Assembly (NCBI GenBank): GCA_033439765.1
Contig: JAULSN010000001.1
Span: forward strand, 3,782,001-3,846,000
Length of the DNA: 64,000 bases
Reading direction: 5' to 3'
DNA from: Lasiosphaeria ovina
Taxonomy: Eukaryota > Ascomycota > Sordariomycetes > Sordariales > Lasiosphaeriaceae
Each line of letters opens with the position of its first letter. Position 1 is the first letter of the stretch. Positions 47,474 to 60,967 of this stretch are shown here, one piece after another. The position numbers were made by a program, and so were the translations under genes. Below the pieces are notes generated by a model. That model was not told the DNA's origin. It was given only the letters and a program-made list of their open reading frames with translations, and did not search any database.

Positions 47474-49024
47474 ATGCCTCTCCAAGTCCTGTCATCACTG
47501 GTTTTCGGCTCCGGCCACGGCCTTGTCAGGGGCGCACTCGCCACTGCTTTCCTGCTTCTGATATCGCTACCCTGCATCGTCGCCGAAGCAAAACACACCG
47601 AGCACTGGGTCGGGATATGGACTTCAATGCCCCAGCTCGTCGAGCCCGCCAACCTGCCCAATGCCCCTTATGTTAGTACCTCGTAGCGACCCATCCCCAT
47701 GTTTTTTTTTTCTTTTTTCTTTTCCTTGTTATTCTTTTAGCTTGGAAGGGCGCTAGGTTCTCGGAGCGGCAGCAGATGACCAACACACCAGCGGCGCCTA
47801 GAACTCGAGGCTGAATGAACGAACCATGAACAGAACGGGTCGGCCGCAGTGTTCGAGAACGCGACGCTCCGGCAGACTGTCTTCGTCACGCAAGACGCCT
47901 CGGTCATCCGGCTGTCCTTCAGCAACGCCTTTGGCGGCACTGACCTGGCCATCACGGCCGTGACGGCCGCACTGCCTGCTGCTGCTGCTAAAAACGAAAG
48001 CGGCGCGGGAGCGAGCGGCGTCCGCCCAGAGACAGTGCAGACGGTGACCTTCTCGGGGGGGCGGCCCGGCGTCACAGTGCCCAACGGAGCGCTCGTCGTG
48101 TCGGACCCCCTCAACTTCACCGTCAGGGCGCAGTCGGTGCTGTCCGTGACGCTGTACCTCGCCGGCGGCCAGCCCGGCCACGCCCTCACCGGACACCCCG
48201 GCAGCCGCACCTCGAGCTGGGCCGCCCCGGGAAACCTCGTCGCGGCGCCCGACCTCGCCAACGCCACCGCCTCCGCCGCCGCCGCCGCCGCCGCCCGCAT
48301 CGACCACTGGTACTTTCTCTCGGCCATCGACGGCTGGCTGCCCGCGAGCCGCACCGCGCTCGCCATCGTCGGCGACAGCATCTCGGACGGCCGCGGGTCG
48401 ACCACCAACGCCAACAACCGGTGGCCGGACCGGCTGCTGGCGCGGCTGCAGCAGCGCAGAGACACGGCGAACATATCCGTGCTCAACCAAGCGGCGGGCG
48501 GCAACCGTGTGCTGGCCGACGGGCTGGGGCCGAACGCGCTGGGGCGCATCGGGCGCGACGTGATAGCGCAGGCGGGGGTGCGGTACGCGCTCGTGCTCGA
48601 GGGGGTCAACGACCTGGGGACGGCGGTGGCAGACGCGGCGGCGCAGGGGCGGACGGGCGACGCGCTGGTGGCGGCGTACGCGCAGATAACAGCGCAGCTG
48701 CACGGGCACGGCATCGCCGTGTTCGGGGCCACCATAACACCATTCACGGGGCCGGGGCAGGCGTACGGCGACGACGGCGGCAGCGGCGCCCGCGAGGCGC
48801 AGCGGCAGCGCGTCAACGCGTGGATCCGCACGAGCGGGCGCTTCGACTACGTCGTCGACTTCGACGCCGCGGTGCGCGACCCGGCCAACGCGACGCAGCT
48901 CAGCCCGCTCTATAACAGCGGCGACTACCTGCACCTCAACCCCGACGGCTACAGGGCCATGGCGGCGGCTGTCGACCTGGCTGTGTTCGCCAAGTTCGCG
49001 GGCGGGGTGCGTTCCATGGTGTGA
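47474..49024 (+). CDS. Secreted SGNH/GDSL-family hydrolase
   Basis: Exons 47474-47671 and 47834-49024 (162-bp intron, GTTAGT donor, CAG acceptor, phase 0) give 462 aa. A hydrophobic stretch at residues 20-38 (LVRGALATAFLLLISLPC...) is a signal peptide or anchor. HWVGIWTSMPQ follows, typical of this GDSL subfamily. Block I is AIVGDSISDGRG with the catalytic Ser near residue 248, block III is LEGVNDLG near 323, and block V is GDYLHLNPDGY with Asp-x-x-His near 430, so the catalytic set is complete. A jelly-roll-like region (residues 67-200) lies between leader and catalytic core. Likely an extracellular esterase acting on carbohydrate or lipid esters; the substrate is unknown. The catalytic half is extremely GC-rich (over 70 percent by eye). 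Confidence 0.88.
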
Positions 49025-49645
49025 GAAGGGGGCGAGGGCAAGGGTAAGGAAGAAAGACCAAGGGCGGGGGACAGAAGAAGGAAGGAGACAGGTGTGTGGG
49101 CAGGGCAAGAAATACACATCAGGGGGGAAAGAGACGGCAGGAAAATGATGGTGTGGGAATGGGAAGGGAGGGGAGCCTCTTGGGCTGATATAAGTAGATC
49201 TACCGACGACCTACCTGATGCAGGTTGGCGTATTGGGTGCAAGCAAACGTGCCAAGACGCTGGAATGGCAGCATGAAGTTACCAGGGTCGGGGGTGTTTT
49301 CCCGAATCCTCTTGGTCAAGAGGGCTTGTTGGTTGGCCTGACCCGAACTCGTGCAGCCCAATACCACTCGCATATGAAGGCGGCCAAGGACAAATCAAAA
49401 TCCAATGGGGATACCGAGAAGCTGTCTGTTGCTGCCCGACAGGAGACAGAGTCGCAGTGTGGTGTGTTGGTTCGGTATTAATCAAAAACCTGACGGCCGT
49501 CTCTTGAAGAAAGACCAGACTCTGCTCCGCCCTCCTCCCCGGAAGGTTGGAAAGGGCTTTCCGTGCATACTTACAAAATCCCCATGTCCCGACCATAATC
49601 CACCTCACTAATATAACCTACCAATGCGGTCCTGCCTCCCTAGTT
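49025..49645. other. Intergenic region between convergent SGNH and erb1 genes
   Basis: About 620 bases. Purine-rich just after the SGNH stop. No gene or repeat of note. Confidence 0.5.
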
Positions 49646-52542
49646 CTACATCCACAACTGGGCTGTCCCGTCAGCACCCGCGCTGACGCACCACGGCTCA
49701 CGCGGATGCCAGTCGATGTCCAGCACACCGAGCTTGTTGACAACCTTGTGTCCCTTGAGCATTTTAACAGGAACAATGGTCGGGTTCTCAAGTTGGTCGT
49801 TCGGGACCTTGCCGTGGAATATTTGCAGCGTGCCGTCGTCGCTGGCGTCGGCGAAGAGCGGGAGCCCGCCCCTGTGGAACCGTACCATGCGGATCGCCTC
49901 GCTGTGAAATCTCATAGTCTTGTAAGGCCTGTTTGACAGGTCAAGGTCGTGCCACAGGAGACGCTTGTCATAACTGCTCACGATCAAATTGTCACCGCTA
50001 GGATGGATGTCAAAGGACGAAATCCTGGAAGACGACATCTCGGTCAGCAAGCCGTGTGCAGATCAACATGAGGGGATTTGTTTGCGTGAAATAACTTACC
50101 ACTTTGCGCCAGGCTGGACAACCTTGACCAGCTCTAGTTTTTGCAGGTCGTAGCATCGGATCGTGCGCTGAGTGGCCACGAAGAAGAGGGGCCGTAGGGG
50201 ATGGAAGGCGGCGGTCTGTGCAAGCCCCGAAAGTTTGCGGAAGGGTATTTGCGTCATGTGTTTTGAAAGGGTGTGAATGGCCACGGAGCTCCGCTGCCCA
50301 GACGGCGACACTGTCGCGAAGTGGTCTCCACGTCTGTGCCAGTGAATAACCTTCACGGTTGACCGCACAGTTATCCGTATCAAGACACCCTCGTCCTCCA
50401 GCTTAGTCCCGGGTCTAGCCCACTTGGCGGCAGGCTCCTTGCCCACAGCAACAGGCTGCTGCTGTCCGTGGGTGGCATATCCAAAGCCTGCGGCAAGAAT
50501 ATCCCGGCTTACCTGGTCGAGGCTTGGCGTGACAGTGGCGTGGCTTGGGACCATTAGGAATATGTCCTCACCGGCAGCAGCAGCAAGAATGAACGAGTCC
50601 TTGCTTGGTCTCCAACGAACTGTGTTGACAGCCTCGTCGCTGCTGAGTTTGACCGACCAGACTTGCCGGCCAGTAAGCAACTCCCAGACCCGGACAGTCC
50701 CGTCGTCTCCTCCTGTTGCCAACGCCGTACCGCTCTGATGAAAGCGTTAGCAGGCAATTCCCACGCAACCGGATTTAATCAGAGTAGTGAGTAGACGCTA
50801 CATGTTCAGGCACAAGCAAAACTGGCTTTTGAAGACTTACAGGATCGATCGAAACACTTCGCACTCGGCCCTCGTGTCCTCGGAAAATTGTCTGACAGAC
50901 AGTCGGGAAAGGCTTCAGCTCAGACGGTGATGGAAGTTTGGGAAGGAGCGAATTTGGGTCGATGTTGAGCCGGTTTTTCCTTATCCGAGGGGCAAGGTAC
51001 AGATCCTGTTCAGATCAAAAGTCAGGCCTGGGGAACGGTCGTCAATCTTACTTTACGTACCATGCATCTCTCAAATCTTTCCTTGACCATCTCGCTCCAA
51101 GCAGGCACCTTCCTCAAGGCACCGTACTTCTGGGGCAGATACTCCTTCTCCCGTTCCTCTGGATCGAGCTTCTCCCATTCTTCTCTCTCCTCTTTGGTAC
51201 TGCAATGGCGCAAGTCAGTAAATGCCCCGAGACAGCAAACAGAGCCCAGATCTGACTCACGGCAAGTATTCCTCAGGCGGGTTATAGCTCATATCGTAGC
51301 CTGGGGGCGGGAGCTTCGGGGCTGGGATGTGCATGGGATTAGCATCTTGGGGCTCTTCGTTTTGCCACAGATCAAAATGGACTTCATCCTCTTCTTCCGC
51401 CTCCCTCTCGCGTTCCTCAGGCGGCTTGTAGGGCATAATCCTGCCTTCCCTAATCGCGCGAACCAGCTTCATGACTTGCTTGGCTTCGTTCTTGGAGGGC
51501 AGGAAGCGCCTCTTGGGCTCAGGGGCACTGCTAAGTGCTGCTCGGCATTAGTCACCGACTCGTCTCCGTACAAACCTTGGAGGAGTCTTACGCATTTTCT
51601 CCTCGATTGAGGTGAAATACTCGACGGTATCGGGGTACGGGTCGTGCAGCTCGTTAGGGATAAGACCCATCTGGACCCGACGTACGAGCTCCAACTCCTC
51701 GTCGCTACAAATCGAATATTAGCCCGGGGCCCCAACGACAGACAGGAGCAGACATACGTGAGGTTGAGCGGGTTTCCGGTATTGATGTCGGTGAGGCCAG
51801 TCCAGCCCTTTGGCACCTCGATGCTGTCAAGAAGATTCTGGAGCGCATCGCCAGAGGCAGGGCGCATGATCTTCTTGCCATTGATGTCGTAACCAATATG
51901 GGGATAGCTAGAAATCACGGAGTGTTAGAGGAGCACGTTGGCCTTCGTTGAACCAGGAAACGGCGCTCACCTGTCGTAGAAATCTAACGGGATATCGCCT
52001 ATTGTGTTGGCGGGCCCTTGCGCATCCGTGTCGTCGGTGTCGTAGCCAGGCTCAATTTCACTGCAGAAAACCCAGAATCAGTACCCAGGCGGAGAAAACG
52101 GCGTACGGCTTTTCCCGGCCAGAAAGACGCACTCATAAACGTAGCGCTCGCCGCCATTGGCGTCCTTCTCGATCCTGTAGTTCTTTTCCTCGTCGCCAAC
52201 GTCCTGCCTCTTGGGGTCGACTCCGGGCACTTCGATCTCAGGCTCGTCATCGGTTATGAGAAGCTTGCCGAGCGCCTCCTCGCCGTCAAGGTCTGATGGG
52301 ATATCGTCGCTAAGAAGCGCATCGTCGTCGTCTTCTTCATCGTCCTCGTCATCTTGGCTCCCCTCGCTCGCACTATCGTCTTGGTCGTCGTTGTCGTCGT
52401 CGTCGTCGTCGTCGGCGACAAAGTCGGAATCATCCTCGCTTTGGGACAAGACGCCGTCAAAAAAGCCGCCAGCAAGCTCGTCGTCGGATTCCGACTCGGG
52501 AACCTGCGTTTTCCGCTTCTTGTCAACCGATTTGAACCCCAT
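49646..52542 (-). CDS. erb1: Ribosome biogenesis protein ERB1 (BOP1)
   Basis: Nine minus-strand exons: 52542-52133, 52060-51971, 51907-51758, 51704-51592, 51537-51261, 51199-51061, 51005-50841, 50734-50100, 50024-49646. All phases agree, giving 785 aa. The N-terminus [11 protein letters not shown] is basic, then a long Asp/Glu/Ser tract runs to about residue 100. The BOP1NT domain follows ([55 protein letters not shown]). The C-terminal half is a WD40 propeller starting with [14 protein letters not shown] and ending [14 protein letters not shown]1 forms the NOP7 (PeBoW) complex with NOP7 and YTM1 for 27S pre-rRNA processing and 60S assembly in the nucleolus. Introns are 53 to 106 bp. The start is the ATG of the conserved N-terminus; the open frame upstream of it is leader. 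Confidence 0.96.
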
Positions 52543-53632
52543 TGTGCTGGAATTGGCGTATTCTAGGGCGCTCAAAGCAAGCGAAGCCTCGAAGTTTACC
52601 AAACGACCTAAGCGTGGGACTTTTTTTTTTCTGCCGCCGTTTTTATGGGGTCTGGCGGGGAGCTCCCTAGCATTGTCCTCACCGCCGGCATGTTAGCGGG
52701 TCCACTACTACTGCGAGGTGGTTCTAGCCTCCAGGCACTCAACCTTATTACTTGATATCAATGGCGTTTCATTTGTGGCAGCAATTCTGACTTTCGGTAC
52801 GGAGTATACTGAGATCTAGGTGCTGGTCCAAAATTTGGCAACAGTTTCACATCACTACATCTGTATCATTCCTCGCTCTGTACTCGTCAAGGCCGATGTT
52901 CTGGAAGCCGTGACGGGTACAATGGCACCCAAGGTCAAAGTAAATGTGATTTGCACATTTTATGGCTCCATCTCCGGCAAGCTAGGCACCTAGGCCTAGC
53001 GCTGTGGGAGAAGAACACCACATGCTGCACCTGCCTCCTCATCTATTACGGTAGGTCTAGTCGTTGTAGGAACCGATGTCAGAGTCCTTCGGGAACTCGA
53101 TGCGCTGTCTGATAGCGTTCTGGTTTCACAGGATATAGGATATGTTATCTGCCAAGCTGACAACCGGAGACTCGGACTGTTATCCAGCCGATGATTACTT
53201 GGATAGATCGAGCGGGGACCGACTGAGTTGCCAAGGATGGAGGTAAGGTTATTTATACGGAGTATGGAGGTTGCGTATCCGTCCTTAGTAAGGTGTCTTA
53301 TGTATTCGTGCATACAATGGCTTATGTCGAGAGGCAGGGAATCCTGCCGTACTCACTCTCACTGGAGCGCCGCGCCGTCTCAGTGGCTGAGCGCCCGCCT
53401 CGCTTTGCCGAGCCCGTCGAAGGCCATCGAATGAAAAGAGAGAAGGCCGTCATCCCAGGTTAACTACCTAACCATTTCAACGTTTCGATTGCTCGTCCCA
53501 TTCCCAAGTCAGACGCAACGTACATACACTTAATCTCACAACACCTCACTACAGCACACTACAACCCGCTCCAGTCTGCACGCACGCCAATAATACCGGG
53601 ACCGATTTACAGGCTCAGGTTCCCGGGGAATC
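52543..53632. promoter_or_regulatory. Divergent upstream region of erb1 and the Zn2Cys6 gene
   Basis: 1.09 kb between divergent starts, no supported gene. It contains two copies of the 9-mer TACGGAGTA at 52798-52806 and 53256-53264, and an uninterrupted T run at 52620-52630 next to erb1. Confidence 0.45.
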
Positions 53633-55174
53633 ATGTCTGCTCAGACAGCGATCGAGAAGGCGGACGCGCCAAAGCGTCGAGCTTGCGACGAGTGCCGTAT
53701 GTTTCGTCGACTCCTACCACTAGCCGAGCCGAAGCCTCGCTCGTGCCGTGACTGACTAAGTTGCGCTTTAACAGGCACAAGAAAGCTCGCCTGCTCCAAG
53801 GAGGCAGATGGGTGCAGCCGCTGCAAGCGGGAAGGGGTCCAGTGCAACTATTCCCTCCAGAAGCCCATGGGGAGGCCCAGGAAACGCGCCCATGTCGAGG
53901 TCGAGCAGGTTCCGGGCGAGCCCGCCGCCGAGCCTCTCGTCCGTCCCTTCGATAGCACCTTTGCCATGGACCTTGAACTCTCTTTCCTAGACATGGACAG
54001 CACAAACCTCAACTTTTTGGACCTATTAGGGTCTGATTTCCTGGCCGGGCCGCTGTCATCCGCATCCCCTTACCTGGGCGATGCTGGCCTGCCGGCTAGT
54101 GCGAAGTCGACTGGGCCACCCAACCCGGGCGGCAGCTTTGTCTCTGGTGATATGTGGAATCTCGCAAACATCGATTTTGATGCTCTAGAGCCCGCCGCAT
54201 CTCCCCCATCTCCATCAGCCGCAAATAAGTCCACTCTCGACGAGGGCGCCAACTTCTCAGCCACTTCGTCCCAGTCGCCCGATACGGTTCCTGGCCTCTC
54301 CCCGCCGTCTACGAACTCGCCGAAGACGCACCTCCACGGGGCCCATCAAGAACAGCAGTTCTTCCCCACGCCGGTGTGCATCTGTCTCTCGAGCCTGTAT
54401 CTGGCCCTAGACTCCCTGCGGAATCTTCCTACCGAGGTTGGCCCGGCCATGATGGTCGCCCGCACCGCTTCTCGGACGGCGCACGACGCGGTGCTATGTC
54501 CAGTCTGCGGCATGCTGCCTCTGGAACCCTGCGGCGGGGCCCGGTGCAAGACACCCGTCTCGTCGCTCCAGACAATGATGATGCTCGGCGCGCTGCTGCC
54601 CTCGCTCGCCAGCGCGTACATGCAGATCCTAGACCTAGTAGATGCCGAGGCGGCACGAGCTGGGGCTGAGGGCCGGAAGATGACTTTCAATCTGAAAGAT
54701 TACGGCGGGGTTTGGGGACAACTAGCCGCGACCGGATTCAGGTGTGAGGCGACTAAGAAGCTCGACGGGTCGATGCTGGAGCCAGGCATGTGGCGGCTGA
54801 TAGTGCGCGCCCTGCTTAAAATGGACGTGTACGGGGTTAAGGGGCTAGAGGGCGAGCCTCCCTCGAGCCCCTCTCCTCCGCCCTCGCCCACTGCATCGAC
54901 TTCCACTTCGACGACAAAAGACTCAAAGACGATTTCAAGGATGGCTAGCCTCACCGGCTGCCGACAAACCCAGCCTGGCCTTAAGGACATCATCGAGATG
55001 ATGGAGGATCGGTCACGTACCAGACACGAACAGCTCGACGCACTAGTGGATTCGGGAGCCATCGAGCGACCAGACGACCAGTACTACATCCCGCTGTCCT
55101 CGGGGGAGAAGCCGACGTGCTTGAGGATTATCGATATTGCAAAGAAGTCCATGGATGATTTGGTCATACCTTGA
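53633..55174 (+). CDS. Zn2Cys6 fungal transcription factor
   Basis: Exons 53633-53696 and 53775-55174 (78-bp intron inside the zinc cluster, GTATGT donor, CTGACT branch, phase 1) give 487 aa. The binuclear cluster spans residues about 18-45 with spacing C-x2-C-x6-C-x6-C-x2-C-x6-C (CDEC, CSKEADGCSRC, VQC). The basic linker MGRPRKRAH after it is common in this class. A Pro/Ser-rich acidic middle follows. The C-terminal domain (CICLSSLYLALDSL, VLCPVCGMLPLEPC, MLGALLPSLASAYMQILDLV) resembles the C-terminal part of AflR-type regulators often found in secondary-metabolite clusters. No biosynthetic cluster surrounds it here, so the target genes are unknown. Likely a nuclear DNA-binding regulator. 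Confidence 0.88.
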
Positions 55175-56187
55175 AGGCGTTGGCCAAAATGAACAGGAAA
55201 TGATAGACGAAACACATGAATCCGATGAATTATATCCCGGCCAGTCACCGACTGGTCACTGCCACAGTTACCCACCCGCACTCGCTTTATGACGCCGCAG
55301 ACCGCCACAGCCTCCAACACATCCGAACACTAAAAGTGAAAGACTCAAATAAGCACATCCGCGCCATCTAGGGTAATTAACCCGCCGGTTCGCTACTGGC
55401 TGTTACGCCTTTTGTGTCTCACAACTATTGTGATGAGCGGCATGTACGACTAGACACAGATTACATATCTAGCCTGCCTGCGCCCTACACGCGTAGACTC
55501 CGAGTCATGATAGTCACGTTAGCCAATGGGTGAGAGAGAGGAATTCTATGCGAGTTTTCTGCTTCTTCGTTGGCATAGCTAAAAGCCCGATATCTGGTTA
55601 AAAAACATATTATCACCAAACATTTAGTCGGAACATCAGCAGTCAAGCCTGAAAAAAGTGTACTTTAGATGTGCCAAGGTAGCCCATGCTCCTTAGGAAA
55701 CAGGGAGTTTCCCTTTCATTGTGAAATATAAAACTCCAAACGCATCCCTGGTGTGGCGTTGTTCTACAATTTGCTGCCCAGACAGAAAATAACAGAATAA
55801 ATTGAGAGTAAATTTACGCCGTTGAAGTGATAGGTTTGGAACATAGCTCTTTCCCTCTTTTTCTCATTGCCGCGCCTTTCGTCATTTATCTTTCTCTCGC
55901 CCTCTCTCTCGTTCACATGCGCACCCATACACGGTAACTCAACGGGGACAGTTCTTTTTGTAATGGCCAGCCCTAAACAAATGCCAATTTGTCATTTTCG
56001 GCGTTCGGAGAGAGGCGCAGGCCATCCGTGTAATCGTTTCAGTGGCGACAGATTTCAACATCCCGTCCTCTTTTAGCGTCGACATATGTCCTGTGCTCAT
56101 TGGTCGTTTAAATTTTGCGACGGTGACGGGCCAACCACTCCACCCTCTTTCCACTGTACGCCTCCCATCCGCAAACAAAATAGCCGC
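55175..56187. other. Intergenic region between convergent genes
   Basis: About 1 kb, no supported gene. AT-richer than the surroundings between 55540 and 55850. Confidence 0.5.
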
Positions 56188-57391
<1,204 letters not shown>

Positions 57392-59085
57392 TGCTGCAGT
57401 TCGGCTGACTGGCTGGCTGGCTAGCTACCTTGTACCTTAACTATGCTTGCTGTGCAGCTTCGGGACGGTGCGTGGATGGGTGCAAAAGACGACAGTCCTG
57501 CTGGCGCACTTGTCGAGTGTGTGGGTTGTGGGACGAGGGAAATGCGCCGCGCGACGTTCGAGCTTGGTTTCGAGGGGTGGAGCTGCTCTCGAGTCTCAAG
57601 TCGCACGACAACTGGAAACAGGGCGGCGGAGCGGCGGGCAAGGCAGCCAAGCAGAGCTGTTCGGGACTGGATTCGGAACCAACGAAGCTAGAAAATGAAA
57701 TGACAGGGGGAGGGCGGAAAATCTCAGATTCCCGAAACAAAAACCACAGCAAACTCAAAAAGAAAAGAGGTGGCCTGGAATGCCAGGCGGGTCGAGTGTG
57801 GGAAAGTCGTTGACGAGGAAGTTGGAATGGGAAGACAGCTTGCCGCGACTCGTAATAATGAATTGCTGAGCTCAGATGAAATACATGATACGCAACTGTG
57901 TCCTTAACACCAACGTCAGTCCACGAGGCCTGTGAGTGCCGCACCAGAGGTTGCCCTGGGGGTAACTTCCTTCGCAGCTGGACAAGTCACACTCGCAGGC
58001 CCGCTACATTGGCCACAGCGTTTCGCCTACCGAGTCCAGGGTACCCTCAAGCTCGGGGTACCTTGGCCACGGCACGTGCGGGGCTTTGTTCCCCTCTCCA
58101 GTGGTTCGTTCAGGTTTTTGGCCCAGTGTGAAAGCAAAGGCCGAAAAGGCCAACAATGAAAATCGGACCCCCAGCTCCGGGGTGCATCGGACGGAAATAA
58201 ATTGGGCGCATTGGCCGCCGAGAAGAACACCAAGATGGGAACTGGTGACTTCCCGCATACCTAGTCATAGGGTAACTAACGTGCTGACAACTGGCCACAA
58301 GGCGCGAATGCTCATCTAGTTCTGTGCCTAGAGCTGCTCTGATCCCATCTCGTGTATTTTCTAGTTTCCTCCCGGCATGAAGCTTGCCAAGTGGCGATCT
58401 ATCTTTCAGGCACACTACTTACTTACCTTAGCACCATTGCGAATGTGAACCACGGTAGCATCATTCTGCACGGAACCCCGCTACTGCAGATTCCAGAACA
58501 CAGAGGGGCCGCCAAAACCGAAAGCTCGAAACACGGGGCTTCTTTCTAGACTGCAAGTTCACGAATGGGCTGGGGAACTTCCACTCGTTAAAGTTGGGGT
58601 TCAAAGAGTCTTGCCTCCCTGTCAGAAACCCAGGCTCCTCCTCTGTGGCTTCCGCTTTAAGCCAGGCTGTGTTATGGAGTAAGACACAGAATATTCTTCA
58701 CTCGCACCTACCTACCTTATTGCCAAATCTCGGTTCTCTGTTCTTATCAACGTTGAGTTTGGAGACCAAATGTAAATTGCACCTTCCCGCTCAAAGTATT
58801 GTGGATTTGTATAAACCAAACCCCCCCCCCCTTTTTCTTCTGTTCTCGATTTTTGTACTTTGACTTCTCCCATCAAAAGAATACTGAACTTACGATCTCA
58901 CTAGACGAGCTGCCAATTTTTGCACTGGCCTTATTGATCTCTCTACAATTGCTTGAAGTTGATACTCAAATCGTGGAGGGCCAAGTTGCTACTCAGGTCA
59001 CCCGAATCCCAATGGATTTTTTTCTTTGACGATGGCGGAAGTTACTATCAAACCCCCAAATATAAAGCACAAGGCCCTCTCTCCC
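57392..59085. other. Intergenic region upstream of erv29
   Basis: 1.7 kb without a supported gene. It should contain the erv29 promoter near 57400-57900, which is pyrimidine-rich on the minus strand. A run of C (11 bases) lies at 58821-58831. Confidence 0.5.
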
Positions 59086-60139
59086 TCAAGGCTTCTCTTC
59101 GGAGGACGTAGTTAGCAAAGCTGTTTGTGACATCATCCTTGCCCTCTCTGCCTCGACGACACCGTCGATGAACTTGCGCGGCAGATGCCGAATAGTTTCC
59201 CACTCATCTTCTTCCTTGAGGATGTTTCTCGACATAGCAAGATAAGACGAGAAGAAGAGCCACCAGGCATGTTTCTCCGGCCGTGTTGGACCGCGCGGTT
59301 TAGGGAAATACGGGTCGTTTAGACGCCATGCTTCCAGCGCTAGCGCAACGCCCTCGTCGTCCAGCGTGATGGACCGCACTTTGCTGAAGCCGAGTACCCA
59401 GAGATCTACGGGTCTGTAGAAGAGGTCGTCGGGCTTATATAACTGCTTGACGGTTTTGAAGTAATAAGGGTCTATAGCTTCCCCCGTTGTCTTTGACGAG
59501 GCCCCGAGCACAAACTCGACGTCTCGTGCGTCCGTCTTCGCAGCCCAGTGCATGACGGCCAAGGCGGTTTCCATTCTATGAGCCATCTCCTAGACGTCGA
59601 GCCCAAGGTCTAACATGCAGTTGAGATGGAGCTCGAAATTGCGAAGTGAGAAACACGTGGCGTCCGTCTTGCCTTGCGCAGACCCGAGGTAGACTCGGAC
59701 CAGACAGTCTTTGTTCTCGTTGTTCCGGAGTGCTTCCTCCCTGAGACTCGGAGCGCAGTACTTCTCGATCAGAGGAGACCTGGTGTCGCTCTTCGAAGTA
59801 TGCTTTTGAATTTCTCGAGATGAATGCGTGGCATTTCGGTATTTCTATTTCGCCCCTGATGAACTGCTGGAACTAGTTGAAAATTTCGACGTGCCTTCTG
59901 CAGTTGTTCCGCAGCTCGATGCTCTCGTTGTTCCTGGCGAGTTTGTAGGCTATTGGCTTCTCGCCTTGGGCAAACACCAAGCCATAAGCGCCCGTTCCGA
60001 TTTTGCGAAATAGTTGCGGATCTTCTTCAGATGTGGCATCATGTTTGGCAGTGATGAAAGACGAACGCAACTGACTGTCGAAAGAGAGTAGGTGGTGTAG
60101 TTGCCGACCTATTGGGTCGTGCTCGCTTGGCGATGCCAT
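59086..60139 (-). pseudogene. DUF3669 (kinase-like) family pseudogene
   Basis: On the minus strand from ATG 60139 the frame reads LFRKIGTGAYGLVFAQGEKPIAYKL, the glycine-rich loop and Lys-like segment of a fungal DUF3669 family. It stops at TAG 59875-59873, but the same frame goes on with IRGEIEIPKCHAFISR. A one-base shift near 59785-59800 then leads to SPLIEKYCAPSLREEAL and CLVRVYLG. A second TAG at 59592-59590 interrupts just before MAHRMETALAVMHWAA, and the domain then ends at 59086 with DVEFVLG conserved. Both TAGs could arise from CAG by C-to-T in CpA context. Three lesions make this a pseudogene rather than an intron problem. Function of the family is not established. Copies are frequent in filamentous ascomycetes. 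Confidence 0.8.
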
Positions 60140-60967
60140 GTTGAAAAGTCGGGAGTTGGAAGTTGATTGAGAAGTGGTTAGTGGTTAGCAGTTGGATGCG
60201 CGATGAATGAAATAAATATGTAGGCAACCCTTAAGTATGACTCTGTCGGTCTTGTTGAGTTCTTCATATTCATATATGACTGTTACTCGGTATATCCCGA
60301 ACCCTGTTGATTCTTTCCTATGAGTTGTGAGTATGAGGCTTACTTTATCATCGTTTCAGTTCAAGTATCTGTTTCGACATTCTTCCTTTTGGCTTCTAAT
60401 AGCTGTGATATCCCTGAAAAAAAAGAAAAAAAAACCGCGAGCCACAATATATTTTTGCTTTCACATATCCAGAAAGCCTGTGACAATAATTATTCGGGGA
60501 TTCGGTTGTATTATATGAGACGAGGGAATTGCGGTTGTTTATACGATTCCAGAATACAGTTAGGGTAGAGTTAAAACCTCCTCGGTCTCAAGTCACCTTT
60601 TACTAATCCGTCAAGGCGTGACTCAGGCCGCCTGAACAAGTATCTGCAATGTCCAAGAGGAAAACAGAACCAGAAAATACACTCGGTGACTTTCAACATT
60701 TGAGAAAACCTGCGAAATCTCCAACATCCAGCTCGCCATGGCCAAACATATATCTAAGGGGCTTCAGGAGATGGTTCTTGCAAGACACATGAACCTTGGA
60801 GGCAAGATGGTCAACGCCAGCTGTCCATGCCAGTAAGATTTACGGATGTTCAGGAATGAAAAGAGCACTCCGCACAATATCATCATGCCCGTCGACCAGG
60901 AACAAGTAAAGTATGAAAAAAACAAAGAGGAAAATAACTTCCCCAAAAACTCTCACTGCCTACCTAC
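60140..60967. other. Intergenic region
   Basis: About 830 bases, AT-rich with A-run segments near 60416-60435. No gene supported. Confidence 0.5.

Noticed and set aside
47798..49117. A 439-codon minus-strand open frame opposite the SGNH hydrolase
   Set aside because: It is the shadow of a very GC-rich coding region. It has Arg/Val-rich low-complexity composition and no motifs, while the plus strand has a complete catalytic set.
52380..52420. GTC/GAC trinucleotide repeat as a mobile or regulatory repeat
   Set aside because: It encodes the Asp-rich acidic tract of ERB1, a usual feature of the family.
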